DNA of 64,000 nucleotides from JACRIM01 sp964605185 (lineage in GTDB: Bacteria; Planctomycetota; Phycisphaerae; UBA1845; UTPLA1): the NCBI GenBank assembly GCA_964605185.1, contig CAZSBF010000005.1, positions 5,981-69,980 of the forward strand, in the 5' to 3' direction. The translations under genes were made by a program, and so were the position numbers. The notes below the pieces were generated by a model. That model was not told the DNA's origin, did not search any database, and worked only from the letters and a program-made list of their open reading frames with translations. Positions 25,337 to 34,430 of this stretch are shown here, in pieces (position 1 is the first letter of the stretch; every line of letters starts with the position of its first letter).

Positions 25337-25445
25337 GGGACACCGGGAAAAAGTCGAAACGTTGAAAAGTCGAAAAGTCGAAACGCCGAATCGTCAAATT
25401 GAAATTGCAATGCGCGAAAAGAGTGCGCGACGTGGCGCTTGAAAA

Positions 25446-25814
25446 CTACGGGCCGTGGAGGCCGCCGATGTGGTGGGAGATGGATTGCTTGCGGGCCTGC
25501 TCCGGGCAGTCTACTCGAATCGTCCGCACGCGGATCGGCATGAGCTGCCGATTACGGGCCAACGATCGAAGACCCTGCTTCTGCATCCACGCAATCAGCA
25601 GCACGGCAGCGCCGGTGATCACCAGCAAGCCACCGGAATCGAACATCGGAGTCGACACCGCGGCGACGAGTCTCGTCGCGGCCGGTGCATGTCGATCCGC
25701 GGGTGCCCCCAGCACGGTGTGCGCCCCCAGAACGGCCGAAACGGCCAGCGTCAACCCGGAGAGCGTAATCGCCCGGGCCGCGGCATCTCGTCGAGTGGTG
25801 CGGGGTGCATCCAT
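25446..25814 (-). CDS. Small membrane protein, unknown
   Basis: Possible 122-residue protein upstream of secA on the same strand. ATG at 25814 gives a basic N terminus (APRTTRRDAAARA), a hydrophobic run (TLSGLTLAVSAVLGAHTVLG), a second (LLVITGAAVLLIAW) and a basic C-terminal tail. Two membrane passes are likely. No good Shine-Dalgarno is seen, and I do not recognise a family, so the call is tentative. It is divergent from the SDR gene at 25901. Confidence 0.45.
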   Translation of the reverse strand: MDAPRTTRRDAAARAITLSGLTLAVSAVLGAHTVLGAPADRHAPAATRLVAAVSTPMFDSGGLLVITGAAVLLIAWMQKQGLRSLARNRQLMPIRVRTIRVDCPEQARKQSISHHIGGLHGP

Positions 25815-25900
25815 GAGTTCACTGAGTGTATCTCGGCAGTTTGCGATTATCAACCCGGGACGGGTGCATACTTGAATCGCCTGTGCCACAATGCCCCGGC

Positions 25901-26698
25901 ATGTTCAACGGCCAGACCATCCTCATTACCGGAGCATCCAGCGGCATCGGCGAAGCGCTCGCTCGGCGATTCGCTCGCGACGGAGCGCACCTCGCCCTCG
26001 CCGCCCGCCGCGTCGATCGGCTTGAAGCCCTTGCAAAAGAGCTTGTCGGAAAAGCCGCAGGCACCACGGTCATCCGCGCCGACTTGCTGGATGCCGAAGC
26101 GATTCCGCGAATCATCGACGACGCCCGCCGCGCCACCGGCCGCATCGACGTTTTGGTCAACAACGCCGGCGTTGGCGAGTACGGCGAGTTCGCATCGCAG
26201 GATGTCGCCGCGCTGGAGCGCATGATGCAGCTCAACATGACCGCGATGATTCGCCTGACGCATGCCATCCTGCCCGACATGATCGCGAGGCGATGCGGCC
26301 GTGTGCTGAACATCGCCAGCACGGCGGCCTTTCAACCGACACCGTACATGGCGGTGTACGGGGCGACCAAGGCCTTCGTAAAGAACTGGTCGCTGTCGCT
26401 TTGGCGCGAGTTGGAGTTGAGCGGCGTAGGCGTGACCTGCGTCTGCCCCGGACCCGTGCAAACTGAATTCTTCGACCGTGGTGGCTATCAGGAACGCCGC
26501 GGCGATTTCACCCGCCTCGCCTGCAGCGTCGAATGGATGGCGGAGAAGGCGTATCGCGCCGTCGCACGCGGCAAAGTCTTATCGACACCGGGGTTCGTGA
26601 ATTGGCTGGGGGCGTGGCTCACACGTTTTGGCGACGCGAAGTTGGTCACCCGCGTATCCGCAAAAATCCTCGGCCCGCGCCCACCACAGCAGCGTTGA
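25901..26698 (+). CDS. Short-chain dehydrogenase (SDR family)
   Basis: NAD(P)-dependent oxidoreductase of 265 residues of the classical SDR type. TGASSGIG (10-17) binds the cofactor, NNAG is at 87-90, and the catalytic residues are Ser140, Tyr153 and Lys157 in YGATKAF. The C-terminal extension (WLGAWLTRFGDAKLVTRVSAKIL) resembles the DltE-like / YdfG-like SDRs with an added helical tail. Start at ATG 25901 is fixed by the cofactor motif; upstream in-frame sequence back to 25826 looks like non-coding. Substrate unknown. Confidence 0.85.
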   Translation: MFNGQTILITGASSGIGEALARRFARDGAHLALAARRVDRLEALAKELVGKAAGTTVIRADLLDAEAIPRIIDDARRATGRIDVLVNNAGVGEYGEFASQDVAALERMMQLNMTAMIRLTHAILPDMIARRCGRVLNIASTAAFQPTPYMAVYGATKAFVKNWSLSLWRELELSGVGVTCVCPGPVQTEFFDRGGYQERRGDFTRLACSVEWMAEKAYRAVARGKVLSTPGFVNWLGAWLTRFGDAKLVTRVSAKILGPRPPQQR

Positions 26699-26726
26699 GA
26701 CCAGACAATCAATCATGGGTGCCGGG

Positions 26727-27299
26727 TTAGTCGAAGTACGCGATTGATCGGGTACATCCACGAAGACAAAAAAACACAAGCAACAGTAGGCCCATTCCAA
26801 ATTGAACTGAACTCCAGAATGTCTTGGTTATACCGTTACGGCGAAGCCTTACCGCGTATTTCCATGCGAAATAAGGAATTGCGATGACCGCCAGGAGTGC
26901 CGGGATGTCTTGGACAATTAATAAATAGGTATTATTTCCTCCATTGGTACATGAGCCACGATCGACGCCGGGAAGGCTCAGGTAGATTTCTCGTATGGAG
27001 CAGGAAACAAATCCTAGGCCCACGAGCGTAATAGCAAACCACCCCAAGAACCGAAGTGAGATTCGGGTCTCTTTGCCGTAGATTTCGTCGCGAAGTTCAT
27101 GTTCTCGGGCGCTATCGACATACTGCCTTTGAAGTTCGGCGGGGTCGAATACGTTTCCGCACTCTGGGCACGTAAAGTCAACAAGCCCGCGCAAGTCATA
27201 ATGGCACTGTGGGCACCTGAGCCATTTCGCCCCCTTTTCGATGTAGGTGTGTAAATCGGGCATCCCGTAACCGACAGTACGTACATCCGAAAGTGCCAT
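26727..27299 (-). CDS. Membrane protein with N-terminal zinc ribbon
   Basis: A protein of about 190 residues, unknown function. The N-terminal Cys4 ribbon (LRCPQCHYDLRG with FTCPECGNVFDP, roughly residues 28-57) is a planctomycete hallmark and is followed by three hydrophobic segments (about residues 88-110, 125-145 and 163-185). ATG at 27299 is used, but ATG at 27263 (MPDLHTYIEKG) is also possible; neither has a good Shine-Dalgarno. Base composition is more A/T-rich than the flanking genes, as for the protein at 20569. Confidence 0.65.
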   Translation of the reverse strand: MALSDVRTVGYGMPDLHTYIEKGAKWLRCPQCHYDLRGLVDFTCPECGNVFDPAELQRQYVDSAREHELRDEIYGKETRISLRFLGWFAITLVGLGFVSCSIREIYLSLPGVDRGSCTNGGNNTYLLIVQDIPALLAVIAIPYFAWKYAVRLRRNGITKTFWSSVQFGMGLLLLVFFCLRGCTRSIAYFD

Positions 27300-27336
27300 G
27301 TTGGCCGTTAGCACGCAAGCTAATCCTCGGCCCGCG

Positions 27337-28887
27337 TTAGAGCCGCTCGGTCACGGCCTTCCCCTGCATGAAGAGCTGCAAATAATCCCGCCCGCCGGCC
27401 TTGCTATCAGTACCGGACATGTTGAACCCACCGAAGGGTTGAACGTCGACCAGCGCCCCCGTGCACTTGCGGTTCAGGTACAGATTGCCGACGTGCAACT
27501 CGTGCCTCGCCCGCTCCAGTTCAGCGCGGTCATTGGAGAATAACGCACCTGTCAGGCCATACTCCGTGCCGTTGGCGATAGAAAGCAGCTCTTCAAATCC
27601 ACGGCCTTTGATGACGGCGAGCACCGGCCCGAAGATTTCTTCCTGCGAAAGCCGCGCCGACGGCGCGATGCCGGTGAAGATAGTCGGTTGGATGTAGAAC
27701 CCACCGCTCGGCGGCTCCGCGTCGCCCAGCACCATCGTGCCTTCCTTCTTGCCGATCTCGATGTACTCATTGATCTTGGTGAAAGCGGATTTATCAACCA
27801 CGGCTCCCATGAAGTAATTCTCCGGCCCGGTCGGGTTGCCGATGGTCAGCTTGCGCGATCGCTCGACGACCTTCTGCACCAGCACATCGTGCACCTTCTC
27901 ATCGACGATCAGACGACTGCACGCCGAGCACTTCTGTCCCTGGAAGCCGAAGGCCGACCACGTGACCGCATCGGCCGCCGCGTCGAGATCAGCGCTGGGT
28001 GTCACGACGATGCAGTCCTTGCCGCCCATTTCGAGAATCGTGCGCTTGAGCCAGATCTGCCCAGGATGCACCTTCGCCGCGCGCTCAAAGATGCGCAGGC
28101 CCACTTCGCGCGAGCCGGTGAACGAGATGAACCGTGTCTTGGGGTGATCAACGAGCAAATCGCCCACCGCGCCGCCCGAGCCGGGCACGAAATTGAGCAC
28201 GCCCGGCGGCAGCATCACTTCTTCCATCACTTCGACAAACTTCGCCGCGATGATCGGCGATGCGCTGGCCGGCTTGAGCACGACTGTGTTCCCCGTCACG
28301 ATCGATGCCGTCGTAATGCCCGCCATGATCGCAAACGGAAAGTTCCACGGCGGGATGCACACGCCGACGCCGAGTGACATGTAACGCAGTTCGTTCTCTT
28401 CGCCGGGGAATGGCGTGACTGGCTGCGAACCGCCGAGTCGCATCATCTCGCGGGCGTAAAACTCGAGAAAATCCACGCACTCGGCCGCATCGGCGTAGGC
28501 CTCGATCCACGACTTCGAGACTTCGTACACCATCCACGCCGAGAATTCATAAATGCGTTTGCGAATAATCGCCGCTGCCCGAAGCAGATATCGCGCCCGC
28601 ACGTCCGGCGGCGTGTGCGACCAGCTTTTGAACGCGGAATCAGCCGCCGCAATCGCCGCCATCGCCTCTTCCGCGCCGGCCTTGGAGACCGAGCCCACGA
28701 TCTGCTCAGTCCGTGCCGGATTGATCGACTCAATCTTCGCCGACGTCTCCACCTTCTTGCCGCCGATCCGCAGCGGGTAGCTCCGGCCAAGCTGCGACTC
28801 GACGAGTTTCAGCGCCTCCAGCATCTTGGCCCGCGGCTCGGGCTGGTTGAAATCGGGATACGGCTCCGGATGATACGGGATCAGCAT
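27337..28887 (-). CDS. L-glutamate gamma-semialdehyde (delta-1-pyrroline-5-carboxylate) dehydrogenase
   Basis: Oxidises glutamate semialdehyde from proline or ornithine to glutamate with NAD+. The 516-residue length is that of stand-alone RocA/PutA-type P5C dehydrogenases. Key residues: PPWNFPFAI at 179-187, the Gly-rich cofactor loop FTGSREVG at 256-263, general base Glu286 in LEMGGK, nucleophile Cys320 in GFQGQKCSACSR, and EEIFGPVLAV near 430. ATG at 28887 has GGAGAG upstream; an in-frame extension to 29025 runs through the dispersed repeat and is not coding. Proline dehydrogenase is not nearby. Confidence 0.92.
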   Translation of the reverse strand: MLIPYHPEPYPDFNQPEPRAKMLEALKLVESQLGRSYPLRIGGKKVETSAKIESINPARTEQIVGSVSKAGAEEAMAAIAAADSAFKSWSHTPPDVRARYLLRAAAIIRKRIYEFSAWMVYEVSKSWIEAYADAAECVDFLEFYAREMMRLGGSQPVTPFPGEENELRYMSLGVGVCIPPWNFPFAIMAGITTASIVTGNTVVLKPASASPIIAAKFVEVMEEVMLPPGVLNFVPGSGGAVGDLLVDHPKTRFISFTGSREVGLRIFERAAKVHPGQIWLKRTILEMGGKDCIVVTPSADLDAAADAVTWSAFGFQGQKCSACSRLIVDEKVHDVLVQKVVERSRKLTIGNPTGPENYFMGAVVDKSAFTKINEYIEIGKKEGTMVLGDAEPPSGGFYIQPTIFTGIAPSARLSQEEIFGPVLAVIKGRGFEELLSIANGTEYGLTGALFSNDRAELERARHELHVGNLYLNRKCTGALVDVQPFGGFNMSGTDSKAGGRDYLQLFMQGKAVTERL

Positions 28888-28994
28888 GGCGATCTCTCCA
28901 TCGCAGTAATGATGTATGCAATCAGTGGTGCATATTGTAGTGGACGCGGCACAATTCGGCGCGGTAGGGGGGCGCTGCAGGCGCGATGGATAAA

Positions 28995-29067
28995 GTGGAG
29001 CGGGCGTCCCTGCCCGCGTTCTCACGCAAGAACGCGCAAACGAGTGGGGCGGGCGTCCCTGCCCGCC
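28995..29067. repeat. Two copies of the GCGGGCGTCCCTGCCCGC dispersed repeat
   Basis: Copies at 28995-29018 and 29044-29067 share GTGG(A/G)GCGGGCGTCCCTGC. The core GCGGGC-GTCCCT-GCCCGC is an inverted repeat. More copies are found at 45520-45543, 45554-45577, 54981-55003 and 60123-60146, all between genes. Confidence 0.8.
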
Positions 29068-29106
29068 GCTGCAGTCAGTCCCGCACCATGTACCGCGTGC
29101 GAGTTG

Positions 29107-32100
29107 CTACGGTTTCAACCGGGGCTTCACCTGCGTCAGCGGCCGACCATTGGCATCCTCAATGTGAACGCCGAATCCTCCGTCGCCGCCGCCCTGATGA
29201 ACCTTTACCAGCAGCGTATTTGTACCCTTCTTGAGCTTGACCGCGACATGGTCGGATTTCGCGCTGTACGGCCGGCCGATGTTGAGAAAGTAGATTTCCT
29301 CGCCATTGAGCCACATCTTCACTCCGTCGTCGGTGCCGAAGGCGAACGTGGCGTCCATGTCCTCCGGCGAATCGATGTAGGTGAAACCATAGACGATGGT
29401 GTCATTCACGCGTTTGCTGAAGACCTCATCAAAGTCGACGAAAAACTCGCCGGTCAGATCGTCACCCGGCTTCACCGTGCGGATGTATTTCTTCCACGTG
29501 ACGCGCTCGCCATCCTTGCCGGGGTGCAACGCCTCGAACTCGACCCTTTCCTCGGGAAGGAATGGCTGATCGAGCGGATTGTCGGCGCGACATTCCAGCG
29601 GACCCACGATCCACCACGCATTGATTGACGGCATCAGAATCTTCTCGAACTCAAATGTCATCGGCTCGGCCTTCGACTCCCTCGGGCTCACCGTCAACGT
29701 CGCCGACACCATCGCCGTGTGCACAGTCCCATCGCCGACCAGCTTGGCCGTCATGCTCAGCGGTTTGCCCGCGGCGAGCGATCCCTCGGCCTTGGCTGCC
29801 GCGCCGAACAACCGCCACCCCGGCGCGGCCTTCAACGTCAGCGTGGCATTGAATGCCGTGGGGTCAAAGAGAATCGTCGGCTCCGCGATGGCCGCGACAT
29901 CAAACACCCCGGCTGTATTCGGATCGGAGACGACGTTCAATCGGTAGAAAAGCCCAAGCAACCGCGCGAACAGTCGCTTCTGTTCCGCATCGCTGAGCTT
30001 CGCCCCTGACAATTCCTCCACATAGCCCGCCCAGTGCGCAAACTGGTTTTCAATGATCGAGTAATCCGTCGGATCGGATAAGTACGCCGTCGAAATCGCC
30101 TGCACGGCGTCGCGCGTGCGAGTGAGCGACGGTGCCGCAGCCGCGACATGCTTCAACAGAGCGAATTTCCCCGTAGCACCCTCCCGATTCATCTCAAACG
30201 CGGCTTTCGCTGCGTCACGATGTGTCAACATGATTTCGACTTGTGACGTCGTGTCGACCTCAGCAAGCCGAACCGTCGTCGGCGCGCCGGGATGGATGTA
30301 CACCAGTTCAGAATCAAGGGGGCTGGGCTTTTCACTCTTCTTCGTCGTGACGGTTGCTGCCACCGATTCTGCCTTAGGGTCGTGATGGAATCGAAAGTCG
30401 TACTTGCGTTTGCGAGGTTCAACACGTTCGCTCGACGCCGGCCCAATCCGAGCCGTGTGACGGCCTTCCTGTTTCGTATGCGCAATCTCCGTCCATATCC
30501 CGCCCGTTGTGGTGTAGTCGTTGCTTACACCATCGTCCTCATACAGCCGATACGAACCATCCGCCTCGCCGAACACATTCACCACCAGTTCGTTCGGCGA
30601 GGTCGATGCACCGTTGCGATAATCCTGCGTAACGACAATGCCGCCATCTCTCACGAAAATCGGAATCTCGTCGAGCGGCACCGTCAGCGGAATCGTCTTC
30701 GGCCCTTCATACATGCGCCCCGTGGGCCAATACACCCATTTCCCCGGCGGCAACCACACCTCCACCATGGCGCATTGGCTCATCGGATCCGCCGCCTCTG
30801 CCACCGGCGCGACCAGCATCTGATCGCCAAACAAATACTCACTGCCGGCCTTGTACGCCTCGTCCAACTCCGGCCACTCGTAATACAACGGTCGACAAAG
30901 AGGAATTCCCGTGTCGTAGCACTGTCGCGCGGCGGTGTAGATGTACGGGATCAACTCATAGCGAAGTTGATACGCCTTGCGGCCGGCCTCGAAGAACTCC
31001 GTCGGAAATTGCCAAATGCGCCGCTCGGCCTCGGGGTTCTTCGTTGTGTGTGTGCGCAGAATCGGCGACAGCGCGCCCCATTGCAACCAACGCACATACA
31101 TCTCCGGATCAACCTTGCCCGGCTGATGCCCACCGATGTCATGGCTCCAATACGCATAACCGACGTTGCCCGCCGTCGCGGTGAACGGCGGCTGAAACGC
31201 CAGCGACGGCCAATTGCAAAACGTGTCGCCCGAAAAGCCGATTTGGTAGCGGTGATTTCCGAGGCCGCCCCAACGCGAAAAGATGATCGGCCGCTCGCCG
31301 GTCTCCTTGGTACGGCGCTCCATCTCGGTCCAGTGCAGATAGTTCAGCCAGAAAAGCGGATCGAGGCCCTCGATCTTTGTCTTCTGCCCCTGCTGCCAAT
31401 CCATCCACCAGAAATCGATGCCGGCCTTCTCCATCGGGTGATGCAAGAGCTTGAAATAGGCGTCGACAAACGTTCGATCCGTGCAGTCGAACGGCACGCG
31501 ATCCGTCTTTTTCGGATCGAGCCCCATCGCCTTGCACACCTCGGGGAATTGCTTCTCCTGTTTGCCCACTCCCTCGGCCGGGTGAAGATTGAGCGTGACC
31601 TTCAGACCTTCAGCGTGCGCCCATTTGAGAAAGCCGTTAGGGTCGGGAAAGTACTTCGGATTCCACGTGTAGCCGGTCCAGCCATCGAGATGCCAGTCCA
31701 TGTCGACGACCAGCACATCAAGCGGCACATCATGCTCGCGGAACTCCTTCACGAGTTGGCGAAGTTCGGCATCGCTATAGGCCCAGTAGCGCGACCACCA
31801 CGCCCCGAAGGCAAATCGCGGCGGCATCGGAATGCGCCCCGCAACCTTGATGAAATCAGCGAGTGCCCCCTTGTAGTCGTGACCGTATGCGAAGAAATAC
31901 CAGTCCTGCGAATCCTTTTTCTCTCGCGGCGTTGCCCACGGCCAATCACTCAACGAGGCCCGCGCGCCGGCAAGGGCATTGTCTGGTGAAGCTGCGAACA
32001 GCAATCGCTTCGAATCATCCACGCAGGTCCAACCGTTGCGGGAAAGCAACCCTTCCTCCAACGGGCATGACCCTGAAATGCCGTCCAGCGTTCGGGTTGT

Positions 32101-32517
32101 CCCCCCGAGATTGGATGGATTCGCGAACGGCGGCGCACATTCGAGGTCGGCCTGCCCGTCCACGGATTTCACTTGCACAGTGAGGTTGCTCTTGTCGAAT
32201 TTGCCACCCGGCCGATAGCGAATGGATAGTTTCTCAGTGGTGATCGTGAGGATTCCCTGCCGGTCGGCCTTTTCAAATTTCGGCACGGGGAGTCGACGAT
32301 TGATGAAAGCGAACGACGCCCGATCCTCGAACTTCCCGCCGTCGGAATACTCCATCCGCACCAGCCCCGGTGTCAGGATGGTGAACCGCGCATTGCCTGA
32401 GACAACAATGGCGGCAGGATCGGCGATAGGGTTAGGCGGATCATCGGCATAGGCAAATGACGAAAACATGGCGAAAAAGGTGGCACAGCATGTCGCAACA
32501 AGGATGTGTGATTTCAT
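29107..32517 (-). CDS. GH31 alpha-glucosidase-type glycoside hydrolase, secreted
   Basis: Exported enzyme of 1136 residues that removes alpha-linked glycosyl units. A signal peptide (residues 1-24, cleavage near FAYA) is followed by an N-terminal beta domain and a GH31 barrel: WWSRYWAYSD, DVLVVDMDWH, the nucleophile Asp373 in GIDFWWMDWQ, acid/base Asp431 in GFSGDT, and PILRTHT. Next come the proximal and distal beta domains (LYEDDG). The last 350 residues hold an extra module with a PA14/jelly-roll look (GEEIYFLNIGRP, GTNTLLVKVHQGGG). Its ATG overlaps the stop of the PIN-domain gene (ATGA), so it is the last gene of a three-gene unit with a toxin-antitoxin-like pair. Confidence 0.88.
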   Translation of the reverse strand: MKSHILVATCCATFFAMFSSFAYADDPPNPIADPAAIVVSGNARFTILTPGLVRMEYSDGGKFEDRASFAFINRRLPVPKFEKADRQGILTITTEKLSIRYRPGGKFDKSNLTVQVKSVDGQADLECAPPFANPSNLGGTTRTLDGISGSCPLEEGLLSRNGWTCVDDSKRLLFAASPDNALAGARASLSDWPWATPREKKDSQDWYFFAYGHDYKGALADFIKVAGRIPMPPRFAFGAWWSRYWAYSDAELRQLVKEFREHDVPLDVLVVDMDWHLDGWTGYTWNPKYFPDPNGFLKWAHAEGLKVTLNLHPAEGVGKQEKQFPEVCKAMGLDPKKTDRVPFDCTDRTFVDAYFKLLHHPMEKAGIDFWWMDWQQGQKTKIEGLDPLFWLNYLHWTEMERRTKETGERPIIFSRWGGLGNHRYQIGFSGDTFCNWPSLAFQPPFTATAGNVGYAYWSHDIGGHQPGKVDPEMYVRWLQWGALSPILRTHTTKNPEAERRIWQFPTEFFEAGRKAYQLRYELIPYIYTAARQCYDTGIPLCRPLYYEWPELDEAYKAGSEYLFGDQMLVAPVAEAADPMSQCAMVEVWLPPGKWVYWPTGRMYEGPKTIPLTVPLDEIPIFVRDGGIVVTQDYRNGASTSPNELVVNVFGEADGSYRLYEDDGVSNDYTTTGGIWTEIAHTKQEGRHTARIGPASSERVEPRKRKYDFRFHHDPKAESVAATVTTKKSEKPSPLDSELVYIHPGAPTTVRLAEVDTTSQVEIMLTHRDAAKAAFEMNREGATGKFALLKHVAAAAPSLTRTRDAVQAISTAYLSDPTDYSIIENQFAHWAGYVEELSGAKLSDAEQKRLFARLLGLFYRLNVVSDPNTAGVFDVAAIAEPTILFDPTAFNATLTLKAAPGWRLFGAAAKAEGSLAAGKPLSMTAKLVGDGTVHTAMVSATLTVSPRESKAEPMTFEFEKILMPSINAWWIVGPLECRADNPLDQPFLPEERVEFEALHPGKDGERVTWKKYIRTVKPGDDLTGEFFVDFDEVFSKRVNDTIVYGFTYIDSPEDMDATFAFGTDDGVKMWLNGEEIYFLNIGRPYSAKSDHVAVKLKKGTNTLLVKVHQGGGDGGFGVHIEDANGRPLTQVKPRLKP

Positions 32518-32942
32518 TGGGGGACTCGCAGTAGGCAGTTGAATCCGGCCTGTTCAAAGTGTCGGTCTGCGGTGAACGCGTCACGAATGCCGGCGCTGGC
32601 CATGACCTCAAAGCTGATGCAATCGACGAGCCCCCATGTTTTGTCGTGGTACCGGGCGAGGCGAGACAGTCCGGCAAGAAACAGTTGGCGATCTACAAAG
32701 ATGGCGGTCGTCATCGGATCTTCAACGATGTCCCTGATGAACTCACTCCAAGAATCGCGTAAAGAGCTGCGAGAGATGCAGTTTCCAAGTTCGGCGAGAA
32801 CGAGGTCTGTGGTCATCATGCGTCGCCGGAGTCGGCCAAATGAACGAAACGGCTGGACGGCCTCAATATGAGAAGACTCACGGTGATTCAAGAATGCCAG
32901 AAGCCCCCCGGTATCAAGGAATACCGGCTCATTCGCCATCAT
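32514..32942 (-). CDS. PIN-domain protein, VapC-like toxin
   Basis: Probable Mg2+-dependent RNase of 142 residues. PIN acidic residues are visible: the first Asp in VFLDTGGLLAF, Glu in LVLAELGN, Asp in WGLVDCISF and Asp in DAFTADRHF. This is the VapC arrangement. The gene overlaps the preceding antitoxin-like gene by 14 bases and the GH31 gene by four. ATG 32942 has AAGGTG just upstream; the adjacent ATG 32939 is equally possible. Confidence 0.85.
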   Translation of the reverse strand: MMANEPVFLDTGGLLAFLNHRESSHIEAVQPFRSFGRLRRRMMTTDLVLAELGNCISRSSLRDSWSEFIRDIVEDPMTTAIFVDRQLFLAGLSRLARYHDKTWGLVDCISFEVMASAGIRDAFTADRHFEQAGFNCLLRVPQ

Positions 32943-33171
32943 TCACCTTAGGGAGGCCATAGAGATAGTGATCGTGGTTCAGTGCTAGATCAGGAATACC
33001 GGTATCGACGGCATATCGCTCGACGTCAAATATCTTTCGGTCCGTTGGGCATTCTTCAGCGTCTTGAGAAGACAACTGCCGGGCATAGACTTCGACCGAG
33101 ATTCCCTCGGGAGGTTTCTCGTCGCCCACGAAGACCACCACACCATTCTGAACTGTTCCTCGATATGTCAT
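32929..33171 (-). CDS. Antitoxin-like protein partnering the PIN gene
   Basis: An 80-residue protein upstream of and overlapping the PIN toxin gene. The N-terminal part (TYRGTVQNGVVVFVGDEKPP then EGISVEVY) has the short beta-barrel pattern seen in AF2212/DUF104-like antitoxins found beside VapC toxins. The rest is acidic and probably wraps the toxin. ATG at 33171 with GGGTGAC upstream. Identity rests mainly on size, position and overlap. Confidence 0.7.
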   Translation of the reverse strand: MTYRGTVQNGVVVFVGDEKPPEGISVEVYARQLSSQDAEECPTDRKIFDVERYAVDTGIPDLALNHDHYLYGLPKVNDGE

Positions 33172-33218
33172 AAGTCACCCGCCCAATTATACCACGTCTC
33201 CACGCAGAATCAGGGACC

Positions 33219-33752
33219 TCATGCATCCTCGCGCCCGACGACCTGATAATCCTCGCGTTCGCCGCGGCCACGTAGCGGATAATCTTTCCGAAGCGGGTTG
33301 GCCTCGAATGTATCCCACGTCAGAATGCGTCGCAGATCCGGGTGCCCCTCGAAAGAGACACCGAACATGTCGAAGACCTCGCGCTCCATCCACTCCGCGC
33401 CCTTCCAGATCGACGTGACCGACGGCACCGTTGGCTTCGGGTCGTTCACAAAGCACTTGATCCAGATGCGATGATTGTGCGTCAACGACAGCAGCGAATA
33501 GATCACCCCGAACCGATCGGCCGCCTTTGGGAAATTCAAATAGTCGATGCAGGTCAGGTCGATCAGTTGCTCGAACTTCATCCGCGCATCGTCGCGAAGA
33601 AATGTCATCACATCGATTAGCCGATTCGCCGCGACGCGAATGAAATACTGATCGCTCGGCTTCGCGCCGCCTTCCAGCAGTGGCTTCGCATCGAACGTGT
33701 CACTGGGAAAACGCGACCGCAACGCCGCGACAATCTCGTCATGGCTCGCCAT
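33219..33752 (-). CDS. nuoC: NADH-quinone oxidoreductase subunit C
   Basis: Peripheral-arm 30-kDa subunit of respiratory complex I, 177 residues. The diagnostic C-terminal block is present: ERE-x-(Y/F)-DMFG as EREVFDMFGVSFEGHPDLRR followed by ILTWD and PLRKDYPLRG. The N-terminal region (LIDLTCIDYLNFP) also fits. It starts two bases after nuoB ends. The rest of complex I is not in the window, so the genome carries a split nuo set. Confidence 0.92.
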   Translation of the reverse strand: MASHDEIVAALRSRFPSDTFDAKPLLEGGAKPSDQYFIRVAANRLIDVMTFLRDDARMKFEQLIDLTCIDYLNFPKAADRFGVIYSLLSLTHNHRIWIKCFVNDPKPTVPSVTSIWKGAEWMEREVFDMFGVSFEGHPDLRRILTWDTFEANPLRKDYPLRGRGEREDYQVVGREDA

Positions 33753-33754
33753 CG

Positions 33755-34348
33755 CTATCGACCTCCCGCTGTTTCAGGCACACCCAACGGCACCGTCGGC
33801 TGCGCCACCATTCGCAATCCCTTGCCGCGCTGCGTACTCGGTATCACGCCGTCCTTCTCCACAATCCGCTGGATCGCCATGACGCCCTCGATCAGCGTCT
33901 CCGGACGCGGCGGGCACCCCGGCACATACACATCCACCGGCAGGAACTGATCGACCCCTTGCACCACGGCATAGGTGTCAAAAACACCACCCGTCGATGC
34001 ACAGGCCCCCATGGAGATCACCCACTTCGGCTCTGTCATCTGCAGATAGATGCGCTGAAGCACCGGCATGTTCTTAATCGCCACGCGCCCGGCACATATT
34101 AGTAAGTCGCACTGCCGCGGCGAAAACCGCATGACCTCCGCCCCGAACCGCGCGATGTCATACCGGCTGGCCCCCGTTGCCATCAGCTCGATGCCGCAGC
34201 AAGCCGTCGCAAACGGCATCGGCCACAAGCTGTTTTTCCGCGCCCAATTAATCCCATGCTCGCGGATCAGGCTCACCACTTGGTCAAGCCGCGTCGTCAG
34301 GACGTCGTCGCCACCCATCGTGTGCGGATTGGTTTGGTACTTTTCCAT
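33755..34348 (-). CDS. nuoB: NADH-quinone oxidoreductase subunit B
   Basis: Carries the N2 iron-sulfur cluster next to the quinone site, 197 residues. The cluster ligands are visible: the adjacent cysteines in FATACCGIELM, a further Cys in SMGACASTGG, and Cys in VPGCPPRPE. Length and order are normal. It is the first gene of a nuoB-nuoC pair, with rex 82 bases upstream on the same strand. nuoA is missing from its usual upstream place. Confidence 0.95.
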   Translation of the reverse strand: MEKYQTNPHTMGGDDVLTTRLDQVVSLIREHGINWARKNSLWPMPFATACCGIELMATGASRYDIARFGAEVMRFSPRQCDLLICAGRVAIKNMPVLQRIYLQMTEPKWVISMGACASTGGVFDTYAVVQGVDQFLPVDVYVPGCPPRPETLIEGVMAIQRIVEKDGVIPSTQRGKGLRMVAQPTVPLGVPETAGGR

Positions 34349-34430
34349 GAACGACCTGCGCCTCGGTGAAGTACTCGTATGCGAGAGATATCTTAGCGCA
34401 CACAGGGAGGCCCGTCGAGAAGATGTCGCA

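Noticed and set aside
28888..29025. N-terminal extension of the P5C dehydrogenase
   Set aside because: The added residues come from the dispersed repeat (RAGTPAP-type peptide) and precede a good ribosome site at the ATG of 28887.
30292..31989. 565-codon open frame antisense to the GH31 gene
   Set aside because: The GH31 catalytic residues are on the minus strand, and the antisense product has biased Arg/His/Pro composition.
34349..34430. Rex operator in front of nuoB
   Set aside because: A TTGTGAA/TTCACAA-type palindrome was sought because rex is adjacent; only a loose GGTGAA is present.
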